Of a stretch of 64,000 bases of DNA, positions 38,682 to 47,294 are shown in pieces. The stretch comes from JAFGRU01 sp016934985 (GTDB taxonomy: Bacteria; Desulfobacterota; Desulfuromonadia; Desulfuromonadales; JAAYDE01). The stretch spans positions 1,054,001 to 1,118,000 of the forward strand of contig CAXXJQ010000003.1 of assembly GCA_963665045.2 (NCBI GenBank). Direction: 5' to 3'. Positions within the stretch are counted from its first letter, which is position 1. Every line of letters starts with the position of its first letter. The notes below the pieces were generated by a model that was given only the letters and a program-made list of their open reading frames with translations, was not told where the DNA came from and did no database searches. The position numbers and the translations under genes were made by a program.

Positions 38682-39048
38682 AATGGCGAAATAACCCGGT
38701 ATGTTTTGAAGGTGTTTTCTATAGAATCACAAAGCATGCCATTCTGTTTTTATTCTTGGCTTTTTCTTTGTAGTCCCAATGTCATTTGAATATCAAAGCG
38801 GTCGGTTATTGATTTTGAAAAAATATTTTTCGAAACATTTTAAAACTATTTGGAAATAGACACATCCCTAAATGATTTGGACCTTGGAGGTTGAAAAATA
38901 TTTACCTTCTAATTTAAATATTTTTTCTTCCAGGTGATATCAAGTTGTCAAAAAACTCTTAAGACAATTATGGTAAGGCTGAGGTGCCAATTATTGTTTT
39001 TAAGGATACTTGTAGGGTTTTATTTGAACATCAAAATTATTTTGCCTG
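38682..39048. other. intergenic region, no gene seen
   Basis: AT-rich 367-base gap between the two c-di-GMP genes, both leftward. It must hold the promoter of the diguanylate cyclase gene and the 3' end region of the GGDEF-EAL gene. No clear terminator or reading frame is visible. Confidence 0.3.
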
Positions 39049-41520
39049 TCAGAAAAATTTCCGATCAAGAAGCTCAAGGAGATGTGTCCCTTCAACCGGC
39101 CTGGAAAAAAGATAGCCCTGCAAGAAGTCACAAGTCAGGTTGCGTAGGATATCCTTCTGATTTTCAGTCTCTACCCCTTCTCCAACAACCTCCATTTCAA
39201 AAATACGGGCTAAATTAATCATGGCGCGGACTATTTCCTGAGTTTTTTCGTCACGCTCTAATTTTTGAACAAAACTGAGGTCGATTTTAAGAGTATCGGC
39301 TGAAAGCTGGTGCAAATAATCAAGGGAAGAATAGCCGGTTCCGAAATCGTCAATACTGATCCTGACACCAAGTTTCCTTAGTCGGGTAAGTTTGGTGACA
39401 CTTTCCCTGGCATTTTTCATCAGAGCGGTTTCAGTTACTTCAAGTTCAACTGTTTTAGGATCGACCTTAGTACGGCTTAGCAGGGTTTCAATCTGTTCGG
39501 AAAACCCCTGCTGGGAAAATTGGTGGCCCGATACGTTAATGGAAAGGATGAGACCTTTGAAAGTCATGCCAGAAACGGTCCAGTAGCGGAAAGCATTTTC
39601 CAAAGCCCACTCTCCAAGCATGCTGATTTGGCCGGTTTCCTCGGCAACAGGAATAAATTCGCCGGGGCTGATCGTCCCGTATTGAGGATTTTCCCACCGC
39701 AGCAGAGCTTCGCAGCCATGAAGGAGGCCTGTTCTGGAATTTATGAGGGGCTGATATTTCAAGTAAAATTCGCCGTTTACCAAGCCTGTCTTAATGTTTT
39801 TGCCGATGGTCAGACGGCGATTTTCTTTTTCACTGATGTCCTGGTCATAGATGACAAGGGTGCCGTCTTTGCGTTTTTTTGCCTCTTTGTGGGCCAGCAC
39901 GGCCATGTTGAGTATGCTGTCGGCTTTTTCATTGTCATTGTTATTGAAACCAATCCCAAAAACAAAATCGATTTCGATTTTTTCACCTTGAATGAAATAG
40001 GTAGTAAGAAGTCGCTCACGAATATATCTGCCGAAACTTTCGAAATCCACCGCACTTTTACCTGTCTTTAGGACGGCAAACTGGTCTCCACCAACCCGAT
40101 GAGCCTTGCCCTGGCCGCTGACAAGATGAAGAAGGTTTCTGGCAATGGCCTGCAATAGTTCATCTCCAACTGAGTGGCCGTAGGCCTGATTGACTTGGCC
40201 AAAGTTTTCTATATCGAAAAAAATCAGCCCCAGAAAATCGCTGTTTTTTTTATCGTCTAAAACGTCCTGGATATCCCTCATGCATTTGGAGCGGTTGCCG
40301 AGGGCTGTGAGGGGATCATGATAGGCTTCGTATTCAAGCCGTTTTTTAGTTTCTTCTTTGGCTAAAACTTCAAGTTTTAGGCGTGTTTCTGCATCCTTGA
40401 ATTTTTGAATGTCCAGGATGATACCCATGACCACGGTGGGTTTGCCGTTTTCATCACGAGAAAAAACCTGAGCCTTTGATAAAACCCACTGGTAGAAACC
40501 CGCTTTGTTTCTCATGCGGTATTGAATCTCCCAGTGTGCCTGATTAAATGGAGCTTCAAAGCTCTTGCGGTGTTCCTCAATTTTAGGTTTGTCATCCGGG
40601 TGGACGAGAGCCATCCAATTGTCTTCAGTAGCGTCAAACTCATTCGGTTCATAACCCAGGACTTTGTACCAATCAGGGCTTTGGTGTACTTTGCGGGAAG
40701 GGAGAAAATGTTGCCAGGAACCGGCATTGGCAACTTCCATCGCGAGTTTGAGAAGCGACTGACTCTCTTCAATGGCTTGGGTTGCCGTCTTTTGCGCGGT
40801 GATGTCCTGGACAAAACCTTCAAGGGTGATATCCCCTTTGCTATTAACCACCTTGCGCATGGAGAGGGTTCCCCAACGTAATGTTCCATCCCGGCGGACA
40901 AAGATTGTTTCGTGGTTTACGACCTGTTCCCTGTGATTGAGAAGAGTTAAAATTTCTTGGCGAACTTGAGGATCACCGTAAATTTCTTTACCGATGTCTT
41001 GAACTTCTTCAATTAATTCTTTGGGGCTGGAGTATCCAAAAATCTCGCTGAATTGTTCGTTGGCGGCAAGAAATGACCCCTCCATAGTAGATTTAAAAAT
41101 TCCAATGGGAGCGTTCTTGATGAAGCTATCAAAGCGTTCCTTTGTCTGGTTTAGTTCATTGCTGTTGGCCTGGAGCTTTTTCCTCAGCCACAGACGCTGA
41201 CCTGCGACAAAAATTATGATAAAGAGAGCACCCAAAAACAAATTTTGAAGAATTTTTTCGACATTTTGAAGAGTACTGCCTTTGTGCTGAGGGGTTTGAT
41301 CCTTAGGTTCAAATTCGGCGGGCGGAATGTTATCTGGTGCTCCGGTTTTATTCACTGAGGAAAGGGATTGGGCTGTTGTATCCGCAGAGTTCTGCCATAC
41401 GGCTGTTTCGTGCATAAAAGGTTTTTCTGCAGACGATGCGGCAATTACACCACCAACAGGAATAAAACAGGGGTATAAAAAAATAACAATGATGACTAGA
41501 AGTTTTCCCTTGAAACTCAC
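39049..41520 (-). CDS. PAS-GGDEF-EAL c-di-GMP protein
   Basis: An 823-residue sensor with an N-terminal signal or anchor segment, a periplasmic stretch, a membrane span (about 93-112) and two PAS domains. A degenerate GGDEF (RVGGDQF, Glu to Gln) and an intact EAL domain follow. The EAL keeps CEALLRW, INVSGHQF, ISIDDFGTGYSS, LKIDLSFV and EGVETENQ, so phosphodiesterase activity is likely and cyclase activity doubtful. The start is GTG behind GAGGT. Confidence 0.9.
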   Translation of the reverse strand: MSFKGKLLVIIVIFLYPCFIPVGGVIAASSAEKPFMHETAVWQNSADTTAQSLSSVNKTGAPDNIPPAEFEPKDQTPQHKGSTLQNVEKILQNLFLGALFIIIFVAGQRLWLRKKLQANSNELNQTKERFDSFIKNAPIGIFKSTMEGSFLAANEQFSEIFGYSSPKELIEEVQDIGKEIYGDPQVRQEILTLLNHREQVVNHETIFVRRDGTLRWGTLSMRKVVNSKGDITLEGFVQDITAQKTATQAIEESQSLLKLAMEVANAGSWQHFLPSRKVHQSPDWYKVLGYEPNEFDATEDNWMALVHPDDKPKIEEHRKSFEAPFNQAHWEIQYRMRNKAGFYQWVLSKAQVFSRDENGKPTVVMGIILDIQKFKDAETRLKLEVLAKEETKKRLEYEAYHDPLTALGNRSKCMRDIQDVLDDKKNSDFLGLIFFDIENFGQVNQAYGHSVGDELLQAIARNLLHLVSGQGKAHRVGGDQFAVLKTGKSAVDFESFGRYIRERLLTTYFIQGEKIEIDFVFGIGFNNNDNEKADSILNMAVLAHKEAKKRKDGTLVIYDQDISEKENRRLTIGKNIKTGLVNGEFYLKYQPLINSRTGLLHGCEALLRWENPQYGTISPGEFIPVAEETGQISMLGEWALENAFRYWTVSGMTFKGLILSINVSGHQFSQQGFSEQIETLLSRTKVDPKTVELEVTETALMKNARESVTKLTRLRKLGVRISIDDFGTGYSSLDYLHQLSADTLKIDLSFVQKLERDEKTQEIVRAMINLARIFEMEVVGEGVETENQKDILRNLTCDFLQGYLFSRPVEGTHLLELLDRKFF

Positions 41521-41789
41521 AAGACCTCATATTCAAACTGAAAATATCACTTAATATCAGCTTTAAACCCACAGATTAAGAGAAAAAGAATGTTAGTACA
41601 GCAAATTCCATTCCGGTTGTGAAAGAGGTTTTTTCGATGGTTTAAAACTTGTTCATTTTTTTGAGGAAGGGGGAAAAATTTCCGCAATCTTTCTAAGAGT
41701 AATAAATATGCTAAAATGACAAGAAATTTATAGAAATTTTCAGATTTCAGGGGGCGGCCATCAGAAATAATTAAATCAGGAGGGAACTG

Positions 41790-42023
41790 ATGAGGATTTC
41801 CGAAGCGTCTTTGTTGGATATGGATATAAACGGGTATGACCACCATTTAATTTTGAATGACGGTTCAACCTGGTTTGTGAATCCGCGCGATTTGGTCAAA
41901 CTCGCAGAATGGGTGCCATCAGCAATGATTGCTGTCGATTGCTGTGAGGATAATTCCTTTTTCCCCTACCTACTGACCAATCTGGACAACGATGTCTCTC
42001 TCCTCGCTATGAAAATTGATTGA
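41790..42023 (+). CDS. small hypothetical protein
   Basis: The 77-residue product has a strong AGGAGG site seven bases before its ATG. Its sequence (DHHLILNDGSTWFVNP, then FFPYLLTNLDNDVSLLAM) suggests a small beta-rich domain. No signal peptide. I do not recognise the family. Confidence 0.6.
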   Translation: MRISEASLLDMDINGYDHHLILNDGSTWFVNPRDLVKLAEWVPSAMIAVDCCEDNSFFPYLLTNLDNDVSLLAMKID

Positions 42024-42166
42024 GCCGTATCAACCGGGAGATTTGGCGGAAAACGAGGACGGCATTTTCCGCTTCAGTGCTTCAGAAAACTTTGTCTTTT
42101 CAGCCACTCAGACCGATCGTACCCTGGCTTTATGAATGGAATTTTTCTTTCAGTGGCCGGAGGGAG

Positions 42167-42490
42167 TTATTTTTTTAAGTGTTTTTTGATTGAAAATATC
42201 GCGAGTGTTACCAGCGCCGCCCCGAGGAGAAGAAAGGTAATCGCCTCGTGGGCATGCATGGGGTTACGGTGCTTTTTGAAAGTGTTTATGGCGTTAATGC
42301 TTTTGGGCATATTTATCAGACTGTAATAAGCTGAATTGACAAAGGCACCGGCCTCTACCTTTGGATTGGCTGAAGAGGCGAGTTCACGGGGTGCAGCAAT
42401 CAGATTGCCAGCCACGGGGGAAAAGGCCGCTGCGCTGGAAACGGCAAAAAAATATATGACTAAAAACCACAAAAACATGCGGTTTTTCAT
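42167..42490 (-). CDS. small exported protein with C-terminal sorting-like tail
   Basis: 107 residues: a clear signal peptide (MFLWFLVIYFFAVSSAAAF), a short polar region, and a C-terminus made of AHEAITFLLLGAALVTLAIF followed by KKHLKK. This motif-membrane-basic order resembles a degenerate PEP-CTERM signal, but the Pro-Glu-Pro is absent. It could equally be a plain membrane anchor. A GGAGGG site precedes the ATG. Function unknown. Confidence 0.6.
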   Translation of the reverse strand: MKNRMFLWFLVIYFFAVSSAAAFSPVAGNLIAAPRELASSANPKVEAGAFVNSAYYSLINMPKSINAINTFKKHRNPMHAHEAITFLLLGAALVTLAIFSIKKHLKK

Positions 42491-42825
42491 TGTCCCTCCG
42501 GCATAAAATCAGGATCGACCCTGGTTCTTGTCTAATTATAGAAAAAATAAATTTAATGTTGGACTGTCCTGCTGTTAGCTAGCGGTCATCGCAAACATCA
42601 TGCCTTTTAAAATTATATGAAATTTCAATAAGTTAGACTTTTACTCTTAGGTGTTTTCAAATCATGTTAAATTCTTCGACAGCAAAAATAATTGTCGAAA
42701 ATCAAAAAAGCCGTTAGAAAACAAACGGTTTTGAAATTTACTGCTGTGATGTTCTTTTAGTGAATATAAAAAATGTAAAAAATTTCGACTTCTCCTTTTG
42801 ATGATGTCGTGTAAGGAAACTGAAC
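42491..42825. other. intergenic region with two dyads
   Basis: A 335-base AT-rich divergent gap. It holds a perfect 7-bp inverted repeat TTCGACA/TGTCGAA (42675-42699) and a terminator-like hairpin around 42705-42733 (AACGG arms flanked by A and T runs). No gene is apparent. Confidence 0.4.
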
Positions 42826-43236
42826 GTGATTTTTCATAAAAATATTTTTAGAGGGAAATGGTGCTGCTTTCTATTTTTTCTGACGCTGGCTGGTTGTTCC
42901 GGAAAGGGTCATCGACCCATTGTTGATTACAAAGCTTCGCCCGGCAAAAGTGCTTACACTTATGAACAGGATCTGGCCGAGTGTCGACAATATGCTGAAC
43001 AGATCAGCAGTGGAGAAAGCGCCGGTAAAGGGGCTCTTGGTGGTGCGGCCATTGGCGGCGTCACAAGCGGTGTCGTTGGTGCTATTGTTGGCAGGGATTT
43101 TGGCAGGAGTGTTGCGGCTGGAGCTGCAGCAGGTGCAATTGGTGGTGGTGTAACTGGTACGGCATCAGCGGCTCATAGCCAGAAAGAAATTATTAACAAC
43201 TGTATGCGCGGGCGAGGTTACAGTGTCCTCCACTAA
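42826..43236 (+). CDS. glycine-zipper lipoprotein
   Basis: 136 residues starting at GTG with AAGGAAA upstream. The N-terminus is a lipoprotein signal ending in the lipobox LAGC, so the protein is lipid-anchored. The middle is a Gly/Ala-rich zipper (GALGGAAIGGVTSGVVGAIV and a second repeat) that forms packed membrane helices in Pcp/SlyB-type outer-membrane lipoproteins. A short Cys-containing tail follows (NNCMRGRGYSVLH). Confidence 0.75.
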   Translation: MIFHKNIFRGKWCCFLFFLTLAGCSGKGHRPIVDYKASPGKSAYTYEQDLAECRQYAEQISSGESAGKGALGGAAIGGVTSGVVGAIVGRDFGRSVAAGAAAGAIGGGVTGTASAAHSQKEIINNCMRGRGYSVLH

Positions 43237-43336
43237 AAGAGGAATATTGGAAAAACAGTTCAGGACAAGATTTTTGGTTCGATTTTGGAAATCATTGCGG
43301 GAAGAAACAGGAATCTTAGGGCAGTTGTCAAGAGGT

Positions 43337-43366
43337 TTGACAAACGTTAATAGTTTAGTTTGTCAA
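43337..43366. repeat. 9-bp inverted repeat after the lipoprotein gene
   Basis: TTGACAAAC and its exact complement separated by 12 bases, 100 bases after the lipoprotein stop. No T-run follows. It could be a weak terminator or a protein-binding dyad. Confidence 0.4.
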
Positions 43367-43415
43367 TAAATTTAACAAACATGAATTTATTTGAAATTTT
43401 CAAACTTAATTTTCT

Positions 43416-43613
43416 TTAAGCACGAATGTAGTTGCCGACGGCTTCCCCAAGACATTTTTCCAGGTTCAGGTGGATTTTTTCCAATTTTTTCTGAGTCCTT
43501 GAATCAATATCAAACCAATCTCGGCAAATTTCACAGTCCTCCCCTTGCCGAACGAAAACATGAGAACCAAGAACCAGTTCCAAAACCTTTCCATTTCCAT
43601 CGTCAATTAACAT
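43416..43613 (-). CDS. small hypothetical protein
   Basis: 65 residues from an ATG that follows GGAGG by five bases. A GTG four codons upstream would overlap that site. It reads MLIDDGNGKVLELVLGSHVF, then EDCEICRDWFDI with a C-x-x-C pair, and a helical tail. Family unknown. Confidence 0.5.
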   Translation of the reverse strand: MLIDDGNGKVLELVLGSHVFVRQGEDCEICRDWFDIDSRTQKKLEKIHLNLEKCLGEAVGNYIRA

Positions 43614-43717
43614 CAAAACCTCCACTTTTTTTGACTTTTTGATTGGGAATCTTCTGAAATGCTATTTTCTTGCCATTTTTGACAAAAAAATCCAGCTAAT
43701 CTGGACGCATTATAAGA

Positions 43718-43746
43718 AAGAGCCGGCCCTATAAGGACCGGCTCTT
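43718..43746 (-). terminator. terminator-like hairpin
   Basis: AAGAGCCGG and its complement with a CCCTATAAGGA centre. On the minus strand it lies about 95 bases after the small gene 43841-44047 and is followed by TTTCTTAT. Confidence 0.55.
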
Positions 43747-43840
43747 GAATTTCGGGTAAGGCGGCAATTAAACAAACAAGTGGTTAGTTGTTTCCCTTTG
43801 AATGGCAATTGCCCGTGAGAGTGTAGAAAAAAAACGATGA

Positions 43841-44047
43841 TTACTTGTTCGACATATCGCCTGGTATGCAGTGGTGCCACTCTTCTCCATCAAAAAAATC
43901 AATGTGGGTGCAATGCTGGTTCTCTTCCAGAAACTTTTTGGCTTCCTGGTAAGTCAAACATTTATGTTTATGTAAATATTCTCCCATTCCACAAAAGTCA
44001 GTGGTGTCTTTGATTACAGAATAATAAGGAGTGGTTTTCATTTTCAT
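43841..44047 (-). CDS. small hypothetical protein
   Basis: 68 residues, with an AAAGGAAAG site before the ATG. The protein is rich in His and Cys (MGEYLHKHKCLTYQEAKKF, then HCTHIDFFDGEEWHHC), which would allow metal binding. No signal peptide. Family unknown. Confidence 0.5.
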   Translation of the reverse strand: MKMKTTPYYSVIKDTTDFCGMGEYLHKHKCLTYQEAKKFLEENQHCTHIDFFDGEEWHHCIPGDMSNK

Positions 44048-44198
44048 AGTTCTTTCCTTTCATTTTTCTAATCGTCACTGCGGCTACATTATTATTAAAA
44101 ATTTAGCACTGAAAGCATATAACAATTTCCAAAAAATTTCCAACTTCTTGCTGTCGGAAAATCCTTATTAATACTTGAAAGGCAGGGTTTTAAAAAAC

Positions 44199-44230
44199 AA
44201 AAAAACCGGCCATAAAAAAAGCCGGTTTTT
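44199..44230. terminator. bidirectional terminator
   Basis: AAAAACCGGC and its complement around CATAAAAAAA, with A- and T-runs outside. It lies between two leftward small genes and most likely ends the one at 44330-44605. Confidence 0.75.
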
Positions 44231-44329
44231 CTCTGAAAATCATTGCAAACCGAAAGATTTCTGGTTGAACTAAACCTCAACGGGATTGGACAAATCTGAA
44301 ATCAAAAGGCTATATGCCCGGGAAGGCCG

Positions 44330-44605
44330 TCAGAGAACAGTCGCCTCAACGGCGCTGGAATGAACCTGACTCGGCCTAGTTCGAGTATTGTCCCATGAGA
44401 GCTGCCGAACAAGCAAACTGAGAAATGCTTCCGGGCTTTTTTCAAGTTCGTTAACCAGAGCGGAGATTTCGTCGTGGGAAACTTCTTCCTTGAGTTTGCT
44501 TAACACTCCCGGATCGATATTATCCCGAGCCCAGGCAAGAAGGTCATTTTCAGATTGATTTGACATTTTGGACAAAAACTGCGTAATGATTCCAAGCCTT
44601 GTCAT
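44330..44605 (-). CDS. small hypothetical protein
   Basis: 91 residues from the ATG at 44605, which has GAAGGA seven bases upstream. It is acidic and helical in the middle (NDLLAWARDNIDPGVLSKLK, DEISALVNELEKSPEAFLSL). A longer frame to 44725 has no ribosome site. It was probably downstream of the tRNA-Gly gene before the element inserted. Family unknown. Confidence 0.5.
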   Translation of the reverse strand: MTRLGIITQFLSKMSNQSENDLLAWARDNIDPGVLSKLKEEVSHDEISALVNELEKSPEAFLSLLVRQLSWDNTRTRPSQVHSSAVEATVL

Positions 44606-44932
44606 CGCAAATTCCTTCAAAATCACTTCATAATTAATTTGGGAGTTTTTAATACTGCCAGAACAAAAGCTGGGAATCCAGAAAAAAATTAACAATTCAT
44701 AAAAAAATGAAAATTCTGATCGCAAAATGCAATTTGCAAATTTTAACGAGATAAATGCAAAAAAATAAGGCTGGAGACATTTCTCCAGCCTTGTACCTTC
44801 TTATAGGAAATTTTTAATATCGGTCATCAAAGGACCTTAATTTCCCTCTTTAAATTAAAAAAATTCTGCACAAGCTCTGAATAAAAAATTTCTTTTCAAA
44901 AATGTGAGCTATATGCCTAATTTTAAATTGTT
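44606..44932. other. intergenic flank left of the integrated element
   Basis: AT-rich chromosome between a small gene and attL. It holds a strong minus-strand terminator at 44761-44792 and nothing else that I can recognise. Confidence 0.4.
44761..44792 (-). terminator. intrinsic terminator, probably the original tRNA-Gly terminator
   Basis: AAGGCTGGAGA and its complement with a 4-base loop, followed on the minus strand by ATTTTT. It lies 140 bases beyond the tRNA 3' fragment at attL, so before integration it would have ended the tRNA transcript. This last point is inference. Confidence 0.7.
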
Positions 44933-44983
44933 TTATGGAGCGGGAAACGGGATTCGAACCCGCGACCTTCAGCTTGGGAAGCT
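44933..44983 (-). repeat. attL: displaced 3' half of tRNA-Gly
   Basis: 51 bases identical to 58845-58895. They run from three bases past the CCA end through the T arm, variable region and anticodon loop to the anticodon stem, then diverge. This half-tRNA is non-functional. The crossover therefore lies in or 3' of the anticodon arm. Confidence 0.95.
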
Positions 44984-45088
44984 AAAAAATATCTTTTTAA
45001 GAAATTTGAAAATTTTTGTAAACCTTTTAAACTATTGAAAAAATAAAGGTTGTATTTTGAATCGTTTTGAATTATTTTTAAATTGTTT

Positions 45089-45120
45089 GTTGGGAATAGT
45101 GTTGGGAAGACAATTTCAAT
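45089..45120 (+). promoter_or_regulatory. candidate integrase arm-binding site, left
   Basis: Contains two GTTGGG units 12 bases apart, then CAATTT. It matches 25 of 32 bases of a site at 58769-58800 in the same direction just inside attR. Paired sites near both ends of an element suit arm-type integrase or excision-factor binding. Confidence 0.5.
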
Positions 45121-45150
45121 ATTGCCACTTATCCAATATAGCTGAAGGCC

Positions 45151-46326
45151 ATGGCCAAACGGTTCAAAACAGATTACCCGGGCGTTTATTATATTCTCGG
45201 CCAGAGATCCGACGCTCCTGGCGAGGAAAAGATTTTTTATGTTGCTTTCCGGGATGGTAATGGAAAACTTCGTGAAGAAAAGGCCGGCCGGCAATTTAAA
45301 GACAGGATGACCCCCAGGAAGGCCAGTGATTTCAGATCGGAAAGGATCACAGGAAAAAGAAAAAGCCGCAGGGAAGAAAGAAGGGAGTTTATAAAAAATA
45401 GAGCTTCGGACACCACACGACCGACAATATCCCGCCTCTGGGAACTTTACCACCCTACCCTCAAAAAAAGCCTCCGGACAGACAAATCCAATTTTAACCA
45501 CCTGAGTGATATCCACCAAAAAACACCAGACGAAATTCAGAAATCGGACATTACCAAGATTCAAAGGGAAATGTCTAAAGATGGCAAGGCCCCTCAGACC
45601 ATCAAGCATGTTATGGTTTTGCTGATCCGAATCATAAATTTCGGCCTTGAGCTTCAGGAAGAGGAAAATAACAAGCCTGTTCCCGCTATCCTTGGGTGTG
45701 TCCCTTTGGGTTTTAAAATCAAGCACGAAAAATTCAATAATGAGGTAACGGAGTTTCTTTCGGAACGCCAGAGGAATAGTCTTTTGGATGCCATCGAGAG
45801 GGATTTGGAAGAGGATCCTTGGACAGGCAGGGCCATGCTTTTGGCGTTATGCACCGGGATGCGCCGGGGTGAGTTGTTACGGCTTCAGTGGCGGGACATT
45901 GATTTTGAAAGGGGCTTTATCAAGCTGAGAGAGACAAAAAGCGGCAAGGTTCATGAGATACCCATAAATAAAGCGGGAAAAGAAATTATTGAAGCCATTC
46001 CAAGAACCCGGAGTCGTTTTGTTTTCCCGGGTAATTCAGGCCGGCAGCGCAGCGACTTCAACCGTGGATCCAGGAGGATCGCCAAGGCTGCCGAGCTGCC
46101 GGAGGATTTTAGGCCATTTCATGGTTTGCGGCATCATTTTGCGTCAGCATTGGCAAGCTCCGGGAAAGTTACGTTGTACACGATCCAGAATCTTTTGACC
46201 CACTCAGATCCAAAAATGACTCAACGTTATGCCAAGTTGATGGATGATGCCCTAAAGTCGGCCTCTTCCCTCGCTGGTGATTTTGTGAAACCCAAAAAAG
46301 AAGAGGAAAAAGAGAACAAAAAATAA
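45151..46326 (+). CDS. int: tyrosine-type site-specific integrase
   Basis: Catalyses integration and excision at the tRNA-Gly site. The 391-residue protein has an N-terminal arm-binding region, a SAM-like core-binding domain (about 95-190) and the catalytic domain. Active-site residues: Arg238 (GMRRGE), Lys263 (TKSGK), His324-x-x-Arg327 (HGLRH), His351 and Tyr360. All are present, so it may be active. It lies 167 bases inside attL with GAAGG before its ATG. Confidence 0.95.
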   Translation: MAKRFKTDYPGVYYILGQRSDAPGEEKIFYVAFRDGNGKLREEKAGRQFKDRMTPRKASDFRSERITGKRKSRREERREFIKNRASDTTRPTISRLWELYHPTLKKSLRTDKSNFNHLSDIHQKTPDEIQKSDITKIQREMSKDGKAPQTIKHVMVLLIRIINFGLELQEEENNKPVPAILGCVPLGFKIKHEKFNNEVTEFLSERQRNSLLDAIERDLEEDPWTGRAMLLALCTGMRRGELLRLQWRDIDFERGFIKLRETKSGKVHEIPINKAGKEIIEAIPRTRSRFVFPGNSGRQRSDFNRGSRRIAKAAELPEDFRPFHGLRHHFASALASSGKVTLYTIQNLLTHSDPKMTQRYAKLMDDALKSASSLAGDFVKPKKEEEKENKK

Positions 46327-46395
46327 AGCGGCCCAGGTAGAATGCTGGAGACATTCCGCCAGGGCCTACCATAACACCCTGAATAGGAGGATATC

Positions 46396-47223
46396 ATGGC
46401 TAAAAACAGCGTAGCAAAAACCCCGGCAAAAACCAAGAAGTCCAACCAAACAAAAAAATCAAATAACCTTCCAACGCTTCAGGTGAGTATGACCGGCAAG
46501 GCGGATCTGGACGCCCCTGCCCTTTCGTCTCCAGATGCTGTTTTTCGGTACATGGAGGATCTGCAGAGGTCTGACAGGGAGCAATTATATGTTTTGCACC
46601 TGAACTCAAAGAATCAGCCAATTGCCAAAGAGCTTGTTTCCATTGGTAGCGCTACGGCCGCAACGGTTCACCCAAGAGAAGTGTTTAAGGGGGCTGTCCT
46701 GAACGGTAGTGTCAGCATTATTCTTGTTCATAACCACCCGAGCGGTGATCCAACGCCAAGCCGGGAGGATAAGCAGATAACAAGCAGGATAAAAGCGGCT
46801 GGCGAACTGCTGGGGATCCGTGTGGTGGATCACGTTGTTGTCGGCGCCGGCCGCTATGACAATATCGATGTGGAAAGCCTTCCCAATTCTAATAATTTTT
46901 CAGCTGCAGCTGAGCCTTCGCCTGGTTGTGAATGTCCTGACGTGTCAGTTGACCTATCAAATATCAAAGAAAGACTAGATTTCATTATCCAAACATGTTT
47001 TACGAAAACGGACTCTATTTATGACCAAACCAAAGACTCTTTCATTGGTTTAGGCACGATCATCTGGGATATTAAGCGTGAAACAGAAAGAATTTATGAA
47101 AAACTTTACCCGGCAGACAGGCGACTGAGTGATTTAGTATCTGCTCTGGAAGGGGCTGACTCCGAAGCAGAAAAGATGGATATTTTCGCAAAGTTTAATG
47201 ATCGTATAGCAAAAAACCAATAA
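46396..47223 (+). CDS. RadC-like JAB-domain protein
   Basis: A 275-residue protein with a Lys-rich N-terminus and a RadC/JAB domain (about 45-160). The metal motif VHNHPSGDPTPSREDK supplies His112, His114 and Asp125, with Glu79 upstream. The C-terminal about 100 residues are helical and not part of the usual RadC fold. RadC-like proteins are common on mobile elements; their role is unsettled. AGGAGG lies seven bases before the ATG. Confidence 0.85.
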   Translation: MAKNSVAKTPAKTKKSNQTKKSNNLPTLQVSMTGKADLDAPALSSPDAVFRYMEDLQRSDREQLYVLHLNSKNQPIAKELVSIGSATAATVHPREVFKGAVLNGSVSIILVHNHPSGDPTPSREDKQITSRIKAAGELLGIRVVDHVVVGAGRYDNIDVESLPNSNNFSAAAEPSPGCECPDVSVDLSNIKERLDFIIQTCFTKTDSIYDQTKDSFIGLGTIIWDIKRETERIYEKLYPADRRLSDLVSALEGADSEAEKMDIFAKFNDRIAKNQ

Positions 47224-47294
47224 ATAGCTTGCCCGGTCTAGGCTGATCACCGAAAAGTCGGAACCCTGAAGGGAGCGCATGAAGGGTGTGCTAC

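Noticed and set aside
41547..41846. 99-codon minus-strand frame overlapping the small gene at 41790
   Set aside because: The plus-strand gene has a clear AGGAGG site, while this frame overlaps its start and lacks a recognisable ribosome site.
44095..44280. 61-codon minus-strand frame
   Set aside because: It spans a bidirectional terminator, which a real gene would not contain.
44923..45726. 267-codon minus-strand frame across attL and the integrase gene
   Set aside because: It is antisense to the integrase and reads through the tRNA fragment, so it is a shadow frame.
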